Shown: positions 13,501 through 22,600 of the stretch, in pieces
How the letters are laid out: every line of letters starts with the position of its first letter
Position numbering within the stretch: the first letter of the stretch is position 1
Origin: Callaeas wilsoni
Taxonomy: Eukaryota > Chordata > Aves > Passeriformes > Callaeidae
Direction of reading: 5' to 3'
Length of the DNA stretch: 64,000 nt
Assembly (NCBI GenBank): GCA_013398955.1
Contig: VWPU01010190.1
Span: 62,001-126,000 of the forward strand
Notes under the pieces: model-generated
Seen by the model: the letters and a program-made list of their open reading frames with translations, nothing else
Told to the model about the DNA's origin: nothing
Database searches by the model: none
Translations under genes and position numbers: made by a program

Positions 13501-16500
13501 GTTTTTTTGCTTTTGTGAAGGGAGTTGGTTGATTTTTGGTTGGTTTCTTTTTTTAACTATTTAAAAGTGGTTTTAAATGGTGCATCAAAATGGTACATTC
13601 TGCGTCTCTAAATGAACATCTCTCTTGACTTCATGCTTAAGCTTCTGACTTCTGATCACAAATGATGAGTTTTAAAATAAAAATAACTTGGAATTCAAAG
13701 GATTTGCTGGTTTTTGTTTGTTTTTATTTTTACAGCATCAGCTTTTTCAGAAAGATACCTTGGGATTCCGTCAAAAGAGGAAATTACCTATCAGGTAAGT
13801 TAGCGTAAACAAGTAACCTAAAATGACCATTTTACTCTTAAAATGCAATTCAGTTACAGCTTTGCGTGTGTTTGTTCTCTAGGCATCCAGCGTATTACAC
13901 AATCTTCACGGTTTAAAAGAAGTGGATTTGCTAATAGTTCATGGGACAGCTGATGGTAAGTATTTACAGATGCAACTAGTTTGGAGTCAGAGCTTCTAAG
14001 AGGCAGGTGTTCAAGGGCTGATGAGGCACACACCTAGCAAGTACATTTGCAGTTTCATTTTCCCTCTGATAAGATTTTTTTCTTTTGTTTCAACTGTCAC
14101 TTCTAACTCTGAACTGATGACGCTTTTCTTTGCCAAGGATTTGCACCTTTTAGGTGCTGTATGTTTTAATTTGTTTAAATCTTGTGGACCACTGTGTTGC
14201 TAGTGAAAGGTATTACATGAATTATTAATAGAGCAACATACATTTTTAATGTTGTTTTAAATTCATACAAATTCTACAGAATTATCAGTACAGCTGGTGA
14301 AGTACATCACCAAATGGGAAGTGAATCTTTTCATCCAATTAATTACGAAGTAGTGCCAAACCATCTGAAGCTGAAGCTACACAGAACCTTTTAGTATCAC
14401 CAATACTTTTAGCAGTAGAATAAGACAGAGAATGAGTAACATAGGGTAGGTTCTAGCACTTTAAATGGAATCATAAGATGCATCAATTGAGATAATTTGT
14501 AATTGCATATTTGACTCCAGTGTATTTTTCTGAACTTTCTTAACTGATGTAAGTCTAAAGAATGAGCTTTGATGCAGGCATAAATTACAGTGATGCAACC
14601 AGCTGCTCTGTACACACTGGCATGCCTACTTCTTTCCCCGTATTTTCGGGTGGCTATGGGATAATACAAGGTTTCTTGCTCCTCAGTCTGAAGCCGTAAG
14701 TGCCTCACATTGGCGAGGGCCGAGGTGGCAGTGCCCACGCACAGCTGGCAGGGTGCCAGCCTGTTGCCCCAGTGCAACTTGCCAAACCCGAGTTATGGAC
14801 CCAAAGTGCAACCAGAGGGGTGCAAACACTGCAGTGCTTCTCCCCAGAGCACAGGGGAGAGAGGTGAAAACACACTGGGTGACTGAGCAGGCATGAGGGG
14901 CTCAGGCTTTGCTGATTGCAGCAGCAATTTCTGCCCCTCTGACCGAGCGCTGGGGAGAACTGGGGCTTTGATCCATGTCTGAGCAACACAAGGTGCTCTG
15001 GCCTGGGAGTCTGATTGTCTGCTGCCCTTGCTCAATATCACATCCAGAGGCACTGCCCAGCCCACTTGCAGCCTAAACTCTGCAGGGTTAGGACGTGGTA
15101 GTAATGGTTTTGCCATGCAAAGCTCAGGTACTGATAGGCTCCAGAAAGTCCATTACCTAAAGCAGTGTGGGTTGTAATGACCCTGTGCAAGCAATAGAAA
15201 ATGCAGTGTGCTTTCTTTCAGGCAAATTAGAGAATGTCACAATGTTCAAACAATGGTTTTACGCATCTCTAAGCTATCACGGTGTCTGTAAATCAAGGGT
15301 AAACAGAGGAGTCCTCACAAAGTCTCTGGAAGATGTGGCTTCACTTGGGGCTTCCAGCTTCTTCTCCAAAACCTCTCCTGTAACACCCTTTTGCTGGTGG
15401 GGCTGGCCTTAAAGGTAGCCGGCAACAGATCCAGTAATTACAGAGCCTGGAAATGTTTTCAGCCAAAGCTGTGTAACAGATAAGTATTTCATATTAATGT
15501 AGCTGTTTCTAATAATATCAAATGTTTTCTTGCAGCTAAAGTTCACTTCCAGCATTCAGCAGAACTAATTAAGCGTCTAATAAAAGCTGGGGCTAATTAC
15601 ACTATGCAGGTATGTGCATGTGAGACTTCTCCTATAAACATAGTTGAACATTTAACCTCCTGTTGCTATTTCTTCACTGCAAAGGACCCTCTCTACAACA
15701 GCACAGTGGCATTACCTCAATTTGCAGTTAGAATTCTGTTTAATCCCATTTTCCTCACTGTTAGTATGGATGTCAGGAGCTGTATCATCTTGTTGTTCTC
15801 CTGGGCTCTTTCTCCTCTCTCTCATCTTTCTTTTTTTCCACCCGTTTATCCTACAATTTTATACAAAGTGCTCTGGAATCCACAGGCACTCTTTGTAACA
15901 TAGAGATGTCACTACTTTGGGTCTCTTTTTACCTAAAAATGTACTGGGTCACATGAGAGTAATTTCCCCTTATTTTCAACATTTAAATTTATTGAAAGAG
16001 CACGACAGAGCCTCTGTCAAGGCACGGACTTGCATGGGACCCACCTGGAGCACAGGGATGCTGGACATTGCAAACCTCGACCCTGCTGGGCTTTAGGTGA
16101 TCCTGCAGTGTCCACTGGAGCGTGTGAGCTCGTGTCAGGGAGGAGGTGGCAATCAGGGGGTTAGTGCCACTTAAGGAAGGGAACGAAGCAGGGTCCTCCA
16201 CCGAGAATGGGAGCCGAGTAACGACAAACACCGATACGGTTCGATAGCGTTCTCGTTTATTGCTCCAAACAAGCAGGATTATGTAGCATTTCCAACTAGT
16301 CACAAGTTGTCCACGCACTGTAACTAACTCTATGATTGGATACTTAGGTAAAATCAAGCCTGTCTGCTGTCTACTAATTGGGTAACATACGGCAAACAAG
16401 TGTCCTCCCTCCTCCCAGCTTGCGGTTATCGCATCCCGTTAAACCTCCCTTTTTTCTCATGGACACCTCAAGGACACTCTCAGCACTAAGTCATGCTAAT

Positions 16501-17501
16501 CTCACAGCGCTCAGGGCAAGCAGGCCCTGCTAAGTCTGGCTTGTTCAGTACGTTCAGATACAGACCATGTCCATTCTGCTCTAAGAATTCTTCCACAAGG
16601 GAAAAGGACTTCAAATGTAGAATCTGTTCCTGCTGCCTGTGTGGTTTCAGCTGAGGGGATGGGAAGGCCTGTGGAGAGAGGAACAAGCAGGAATGACAAG
16701 AGTTCTCCCAGAAGAGCCCTGTTGAGCTGTTCTCAGGCAACCTTGTGATAACCTGGGTTTGAGGAGGCAGCTGAAGCTTTTTCCCTCAGTCCTCCTCAGG
16801 TCTCTTGTCTTGTGGCCTGGATTTCTTCATTCAGCCTGCAAATGTTTGCTCAGCCTCACTTGGGAGAAATTCCCAGTAGTATTTGTTTCAAGAGATAGAA
16901 ATACTCACATCTGCCCTAGGAGAGAGAGAAGATGGGCTTTAGACCAGATAGGAAGATAGTTAAAATATGAATAAAAAGGGTTTTTGCTAAACACTTAGAA
17001 GCCGAGACATTGAGAGGTCCCTAAAAGCATGAGGTAATTAATCCTCATGGATGTTAATGGGATTTGGATGCCTAGGCACTACTGAAAATGCCAGCTAAGT
17101 AAACTGTTGTAAGCACAATGGCTGAGAATATAAATTTTTTCACTTCTGCAGATCCCACTGCAGTGGTCGTTTTACGTAAGTGCAAACTCCAAGAGAATGA
17201 GTTTTACTTTGGGTTTTATTAGCTTTCCTTGATGCCATAAAACTAATGTTATCATCCTGTTGTCATGTAAAACATTCTGAAGATCAGAGAAAGAAAATTA
17301 GAGCCCTAAATATTTGAAAAGCCTTTGAAAACTATTTACTTTTTTTCCTTTCTCCTCTGCCAGATCTACCCGGATGAAGGTCATAACATTGCTTCTGAGA
17401 AAAGCAAATATCACCTTTACAGCACAATCCTTGGGTTTTTTAGTGCTTGTTTAAAGGAGGAGACACCAATTTTACCACAGGAACCTGAAGAGGATGAATA
17501 A
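7394..17501 (+). CDS. DPP10: DPP10 (inactive dipeptidyl peptidase 10), C-terminal 230 codons, 7 exons, 5' partial
   Basis: The join is 7394-7588, 8864-8918, 12893-12992, 13736-13794, 13883-13955, 15536-15609 and 17364-17501. All junctions are GT-AG and the phases chain without a break to TAA at 17499-17501. DPP10 is a type II membrane glycoprotein of the S9B family that binds Kv4 channels and changes their trafficking and gating; it has no peptidase activity. The part present is the C-terminal alpha/beta-hydrolase domain. Counting residues from the first complete codon here, the nucleophile elbow is GKGYGG (82-87), with Gly84 where active DPP4 has Ser. Asp160 in HGTAD and His192 in DEGH keep the other triad positions. 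A sequon NYT lies at 181-183. The C-terminus PQEPEEDE matches DPP10 and not DPP6, as recalled from the families. The first exon enters with one base of a split codon, so the N-terminal part lies upstream of the window. Confidence 0.95.
7589..8863 (+). other. DPP10 intron A-B
   Basis: This 1275-bp intron runs from gtacgt to ttcag. It is AT-rich. I see no mobile element or gene in it. Confidence 0.85.
8864..8918 (+). CDS. DPP10: DPP10 coding exon B (55 bp)
   Basis: A T-rich tract and cag precede the exon, and gtaatg follows it. The first base completes the Glu codon from exon A. The rest encodes SLLKQPFIDPKRLGIFGK, which ends in phase 0 directly before the nucleophile elbow. It is too short to stand out as an open frame, so it was found by fitting phase and family pattern between the flanking exons. 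Confidence 0.93.
10098..10103. repeat. Target-site duplication, left copy (aacatt)
   Basis: This 6-bp direct repeat matches 10484-10489 and abuts the TG end of the LTR. Six bases is the usual duplication for class II/alpharetrovirus-like integrases in birds. Confidence 0.75.
10104..10483 (-). mobile_element. Solo LTR, alpharetrovirus/ERVK-like, with 6-bp target-site duplication
   Basis: The element reads TG...CA on both ends: TGCGGGAG at the left, and TGTGGAG when the right end is read on the minus strand. It is bounded by the direct repeat aacatt at 10098-10103 and 10484-10489. On the minus strand a TATA-like box (TATAATAA, 10186-10179) is followed 15 bp later by AATAAA (10163-10158). That close spacing is the arrangement known from alpharetroviral LTRs. 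At 380 bp with no internal gag/pol sequence beside it, it is best read as a solo LTR left by LTR-LTR recombination. It is antisense to DPP10. The family name is inferred. Confidence 0.8.
10484..10489. repeat. Target-site duplication, right copy (aacatt)
   Basis: This sequence follows the CA terminus of the LTR and is identical to 10098-10103. Confidence 0.75.
11866..11994. repeat. Perfect 64-bp tandem duplication (period 65)
   Basis: The sequence from agggaagttgctgttctc to cactcagaaatt occurs at 11866-11929 and again, identically, at 11931-11994, separated by one A. No mismatch is visible over 64 bases, which points to a recent duplication or an assembly artefact. It lies in a DPP10 intron. 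Confidence 0.97.
12893..12992 (+). CDS. DPP10: DPP10 coding exon C (100 bp), degenerate nucleophile elbow
   Basis: The acceptor is tgttag and the donor gtgagt at 12993. The exon opens with GGG TAC GGT GGC (GYGG). The first codon, GGG at 12893-12895, is the position of the catalytic serine in active dipeptidyl peptidases (G-x-S-Y-G-G). It continues YITSMILKSSERLF and CGAVVAPITDMKLY, the strand and loop after the elbow. It leaves a single G for the next exon. Confidence 0.94.
12993..13735 (+). other. DPP10 intron C-D
   Basis: This 743-bp intron is T-rich in its second half (13440-13560, G/T-rich on the + strand). No gene or repeat element is recognised. Confidence 0.85.
13736..13794 (+). CDS. 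DPP10: DPP10 coding exon D (59 bp)
   Basis: The acceptor is ttttacag and the donor gtaagt at 13795. The exon completes an Ala codon and encodes SAFSERYLGIPSKEEITYQ. The ASAFSERYLG stretch is strongly conserved in DPP6 and DPP10. It ends in phase 0. Confidence 0.94.
13795..13882 (+). other. Very short 88-bp DPP10 intron D-E
   Basis: The intron runs from gtaagt to ttctctag and joins two phase-0 exon ends. It is near the lower size seen for vertebrate introns. Confidence 0.92.
13883..13955 (+). CDS. DPP10: DPP10 coding exon E (73 bp), carries triad Asp
   Basis: The exon lies only 88 bp after exon D, with acceptor ttctctag and donor gtaagt at 13956. It encodes ASSVLHNLHGLKEVDLLIVH followed by GTAD. 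The Asp codon at 13952-13954 matches the charge-relay aspartate of DPP4. The last base G begins a split Ala codon. Confidence 0.94.
13956..15535 (+). other. DPP10 intron E-F
   Basis: This 1580-bp intron includes a more GC-rich block around 14690-15120, where overlapping minus-strand frames stay open. I could not assign that block to a repeat family or a protein. Confidence 0.8.
15536..15609 (+). CDS. DPP10: DPP10 coding exon F (74 bp)
   Basis: The acceptor is tcttgcag and the donor gtatgt at 15610. After completing the split Ala codon it encodes KVHFQHSAELIKRLIKAGAN and then YTMQ. NYT is an N-glycosylation sequon that, from memory, is also present in mammalian DPP10. It ends in phase 0. Confidence 0.94.
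15610..17363 (+). other. DPP10 intron F-G with antisense LTR
   Basis: This 1754-bp intron contains the LTR-like sequence at about 16208-16417. The rest is unassigned intronic sequence ending in a pyrimidine-rich acceptor. Confidence 0.85.
16208..16417 (-). mobile_element. LTR-like sequence, alpharetroviral layout, boundaries approximate
   Basis: TGGGAG at 16208-16213 and CTCCCA at 16412-16417 form terminal inverted hexamers with TG/CA ends. On the minus strand a TACATAAT box is followed about 14 bp later by AATAAACG (polyA signal 16261-16256). That matches the TATA-polyA spacing of alpharetroviral LTRs. The U5-like part keeps many CpG dinucleotides, unlike the surrounding DNA, which suggests youth. 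I found no target-site duplication at these ends, so the true element may extend to about 16165 or to 16450. Confidence 0.55.
17364..17501 (+). CDS. DPP10: DPP10 terminal coding exon G, triad His and stop codon
   Basis: The acceptor ctctgccag follows a pyrimidine tract. The exon encodes IYPDEGHNIASEKSKYHLYS, then TILGFFSACLKEE and the acidic tail PQEPEEDE, ending at TAA 17499-17501. His at 17382-17384 is the charge-relay histidine position. From memory, the mammalian protein reads HNV-SEK where this one reads HNIASEK, so one residue may be extra here; this is a weak observation. Confidence 0.94.
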   Translation: MYPDEGHNIASEKSKYHLYSTILGFFSACLKEETPILPQEPEEDE

Positions 17502-19620
17502 GGAAGCCTGTTTGTGTAGTACTGAAGGGGACTTACTTTGCGGCTCAATAAAACCTTAAATAAAAGTGACTGTAAGATTGCAGATTCTGCAGAAGCTCAA
17601 GGGCAGCTAAAGGATACCACAGTGGAACAGCACATTTACAGACAATGAGCTAATAAACTGGAATTCAACTACAAAGTCCAAACATGTTACCGAGGGACAA
17701 AACCTTTACCTTTGTGAGTAAGGTCGACAGTTGGTTACAGTTTCCTGGAAGAACTTAGTTTTGCATAAGTGTAGGGTTAGTGCATGTTTGTTATGTTAAG
17801 CCTCACTGTTGGTTCTGTAAGTGGTTGCTTGGTTTTTTTCTTAATTTAAATGCACATCTTTATTCATCTTTGCATAAGGCACAACCTATCATAAGTATTA
17901 CGGCCACTAATATTCTAAAAGGTGAACTGCAATCTAACACTGTAATGTTACAATAAGTGCAATTCTTCTGCTGTCTATTACACGTAAGAAACCACAGAGA
18001 TAATAAAGGGCACGATATTTTCTCTAGTTTCTGCTCGAAGGGGATATTGTCTAGTGCATCATATAACATGGAGATTGAAAATTATTTCCCCCACACAATT
18101 TCAGCATTTAAAATTATTCCTGTACCTACTAGTAACAATAGGGAACTTTTTGGTGGTGTGCTCTTGGTCTTTATGTATATACCCAGGAATCCCTAAGCAG
18201 AAAATCTTTCTGAGCTTGAAGGAATTTTTTCAAGATGTAATTGACAGCTGTATTTGAAACAATATCTGCAACTGAAATCATTCCCCAGTCCAAAATGTAT
18301 CTATGGTTTCCTTAAAATATGTTTGAGTTGTGTTTTGGTATTGTTTATAGTAGTTAATAGTTTGCTGGTTACTCTCTAATTTTAGAATATGCTACTTTGT
18401 CACATGTAAATTAGATACATAAATATTAAATTATAGTTTCAGATAAAGAAAGTTTATTAACAATGTATAATGCCACTGAGTAATACTTTACTCCTCAAAT
18501 GAAGACATATTTTGTATAGTGCATCTTCCTTTCTTCCCATCTGGTCTCAGATGTAATTCTGATGTTCATCAAGGTGGTGACGTAGCTCGAACACACCATT
18601 AGTTTTTATTCCAAGGCTGCTCATTCAGTCTCTTGCAACAAGATTTAGCTTCAACAGCATCAAAAAAGAATGAAATATTTTTCATTCAAGGCAAAGGAAG
18701 ATCTGACAAGCTAGATTTTATTATTTATTCAGAGGGCGAGCCCCTCATGCATCCATTTATTTGCCAGGGTGAAGTACAGCAATAGGAATTGAAACTACAA
18801 AATAAACAAGGCAGCCAGTTTGGGTTTGCAGAATATTAACTCTGATCACGGAAAGCAAGTACAGTGTTGGCTTAATTTGAGATATCTTCCTGAAGGTATA
18901 TGAAAACTCCTGACAGATGCTGTGCCACTTATAGGGGAATAGCTGTAGTTTTTTTATTTCTGGATATATTCCAAATACTTTCCTACCCAATTAAGGTTTA
19001 ATTTCTTGCAAGATTAAAAAGAAAGTAATTTTTGAAGGTAAATATACTATTTAAGATGTAAAGTTCTGCATATTTTATGAAAATGGGAATTGTTTTTAAT
19101 GTAATGAAAAATCACCTGAAGCTTTTTTATTCATCACTTCCTTCTGAAATATTTTCTTTCACTGTTAGGATTTTTTTTTTTTATGATGCAAATAATTAAT
19201 TTGTCTGAAAGGCGTGGTTTTATGGAACACTGAAAAGTCTCTTGTCTTTTAATGTTTAGTATTTCTCTTGTTTTGTTAGCAATGTTCAACTATTTTTCAA
19301 TTAGTTTAATACAATTTTAATGTGCAATGATATCTTGTTTGGGTCCCAGTGTCACCACGAAGTATGGCTTTGCTTTGTGGCATTTATAGGACATATGTAT
19401 AGTGTAGGTAGGGTATCATTTATGTGGGCTACTACGAGTGCTACAGCAAGATCACACAGAACAACAACAAAAAAATAAGAGCAGGATTCAAACAAGGTTT
19501 TGCAAATCCTGTTTTCTAAGGAGGAGCGGCGTTTTCAAGTCTGCTGTTGGCTGGGACTGCTGGTTTGTGATTTTATAAATTACACCCGTCACTTAATAAA
19601 CGCTCACCTGACAATACTGA
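17502..19620 (+). other. DPP10: DPP10 3' UTR and immediate downstream flank
   Basis: AATAAA hexamers follow the stop codon at 17547-17552, 17559-17564 and 17652-17657, with later ones at 18002-18007, 18801-18806 and 19595-19600. The first cluster would give a 3' UTR of about 70-180 bases. The one at 19595 would give about 2.1 kb and is followed by a GT-rich stretch. Which is used cannot be told from sequence alone. The interval is AT-rich and has no other coding signal. Confidence 0.6.
17547..17564 (+). promoter_or_regulatory. DPP10: Two closely spaced polyadenylation hexamers
   Basis: AATAAA occurs at 17547-17552 and 17559-17564, within 65 bases of the DPP10 stop codon, and a third follows at 17652-17657. 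They are candidates for a proximal cleavage site. Use is inferred, not shown. Confidence 0.5.
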
Positions 19621-22600
19621 TGCTTCTCCTAACCAGACATGGTAAATGAGGTCCTCATCCAGCTGGATTCAGTGAGGTGGTTCTTCCCAGTTTGAGCCAA
19701 ATGCACATGAAGGGAGCACAGGCTCGGCATGCGGAGGAGACGGGAAAAGGCCAGTTCCCCGCAGTGTGCCGGTGTTCCTCTGCAAGCAGCCACTCCATGC
19801 TCGTATTTGCCGTGTGTCACGTTCAGTTGTGTTTGGTTACCTGCAAAAGGAAGCAAACAAGGCTTGTGTCTCAGCAGTAGCAAGTGCTCAGGAAATGTGT
19901 TTTCCCAGATCTCTGGATCCCACAGCCTGTTTCCTGCTTTGCCTACAGCTCTGTTTCAGGCCCCCACTCCCTCTTTGTTCCACTCCAACATCCCACCTCC
20001 AATTTTCCAGGCTTTGAACGGGTCATAGGACATGGCTTTCTGTAGCAATGCCTTTGGCAAGACTGGTATGTTTAAAAAACGTATTATCTGAAATCTGGGT
20101 GGAAATGCGGTGTGCTTTTAACGTTTTCATAATTTGTCACACTGTCCTACAAATACAGGTATTTTTATGTAATTGTGTACGCAAGGGTGAGCATCAGACA
20201 CAAATTAATTGCTTTTACTGATATTTTTATGCATGAGTTGAATTCAGATGCTGCAAAACTGTTTGCCAGATGCAGGCTCTGCTAATTAGACTGAAGAATT
20301 TGGTGTAGGACATCCCTTTGCTTTTGCTGGCCTGTTGAAATAATCCTTCCACTTACAGCACAACTGAACAGTGTTACCTGTCAGATTCTACATACATAAC
20401 TAATGGCAATCATTAACTGCTCTAGGTGATCTACAGTACTGAGCAGGAATTTTACACATTGCACTGAAATAGCACTAGAAGTGACGACTTTTTGTAGCTT
20501 ATCCATTTTTAAGCACCTTGATGACATTTTAGGTCTGAAAAATTACTGTTTGATTCAGCTGTCCTTAAAATATGACACTAACTAGACTACACCTATTAAT
20601 TTATGGAAAGCTAGGGAATCAGCATATCCATTTACTGCTTGCTAGAGCTTATCTTTACTTTCTTGATTTCCTCTCTCCTTTTTCTGCTACTGCAACTTGC
20701 AAAATCTATGCAACCTGTAGGTCATATTGAAATTTCAATTATATTACAAAATCGAGCATAACTGCATGTCAGTTGGAGTACTTTCCCCAGGTTGTTGAGT
20801 ACAAAGAAAGGCTGATTTTTTTTTTTTAATTAATTTATTTAATATTTTGGCAGCGAGGACAGAATTATTTATGACCTGGTTTTATCAATGTTTGCTGTGA
20901 TTTTCTATAACCAACTGCTCCTTGTTCCGCAGTTCTTGGCATATGTAGATCTCTCCTTGTGGCTGAAAGTGAAGATGATTGTCTCTTCTCAGCTCTGGCA
21001 CTTTGAGTATGGAGTCAGTTAGGGTCATTTGGTTGAGAAATTGCACCTTTTAAGACAGGAGAGCTTTTATTTGATCTGAAGCCAAAGATTCTCCTTGGAA
21101 ACTTGGAATATTGAGTGTTGGCTCCTTTAATAATATGCAGAGAATACAAGGTATGACCTCATATCCCTCCTTACAGGTTTATTAGACATTTCTGAAGAAA
21201 CAAGTGAGAGGAAGATGACCCAAATATCCTGAATACCACTTTCTTCTGCATAGTTTAAAAGTACACAGGCAAGGTGCAGTGCTCCTGGTGTTTTATATTT
21301 ACTGCAAGTAACTCCTCCTGGCAACTCAATTGCCTCCAGGAAAGGAAGAACCTCACTGGTATTGATTACTGGTATATCTTCTGCAAAACATCTTCAGTGG
21401 CATTAAGATTCCTTGTCTTTATCCTCTGGATGATTTCAAGAGTGCTACAGAGAATGGGGAGCTCCTGCAATGTGGCTAAGGAGAGTCACAATTCCCCAGG
21501 CATCTGGAGCTTTGAAAAGGAAAGAAAGAATTTAGTTAAACTTCTGTCTGTTGAATTTCAGGCATGAAAGTGGAGAAGGAACCCGGCTTTAAAGGAGGTA
21601 GGTGCATGACAAGTGTTAGTGATTCTCTCACTGGGGGGGAAAAAACTGCAGGCATCTTACAAATGTAGCACCTAAATGTGCAGTGGTGAGTAAAATATTT
21701 GTTTTCCAGTGTCTGCAAATTACAGTGTTGTTAGATTAGGCTGATTGAGTATTTGGATAGAATTAAGGAAATTAAACCACCTGAGTGTATGCAGTCCAAA
21801 GTTTCCATTAATTTGAGACTACACCTCTTTCCTGTATAATTAGTTTAGAAATCTAATATCCTATTTTACCTAAGCGGAACTTAACAATGACAAAATTGAT
21901 TTAATAATGCCTATACCCCATGAGGACACAAATTTTATATCTATATATATAATATAATTTTTTTTCATTAAAATATCCCCTAAAGTGCTAACAGCCCTCT
22001 TTTAGATTTCATGACCAAAAAAAAAGGGAAAAGGAAGAAAAAGCTTCCAATTGCTAAAACCATCAGAAGGAATATAATTGGTAGGGAGATACTTAGGAAA
22101 TACTTCCCTGAGGAAAGTGATGTTTTCTGCTGTAGTGTATTCTGTGTCCTAAGTGAGCTGAGAGTGCAGCTCTCAGGGGTGCTTCTAGGGGAATTTAGAT
22201 GTTGAAGTCCCAAGGCTCACGTGGGGAGCACGTACCTGTGCAGGCAGGTGTTCCCATCCTCCAGGCAGTGCAGAACCTGCACAGCTCTCTGTGCAGGGGG
22301 TCATAATCCGAGAGTTTAGTCCATCAAAGAGCACAACTGATAGGAAAAGGTGTGAAATTGTTGCCTTGGGAATAAGAAGAATATTGTTAAAAAATGGCTG
22401 AGCAATATGGGCATCTTGCTGTTCTCCAGTTTGTCTGAGGTGAGGGTGGGAGCTTGGCCAGGGCGCTTGGTGACCAGCTCCACACACCCAGCTGGCAGAG
22501 CAGCTGGCAGCAATTACAGCTCCAGCAGGGCCTGTAAATGCTCCAGCTTCACTGTGGAAAAAAAAAGGAAAGGGCACATAATGCGTGGACAGAATATCTT

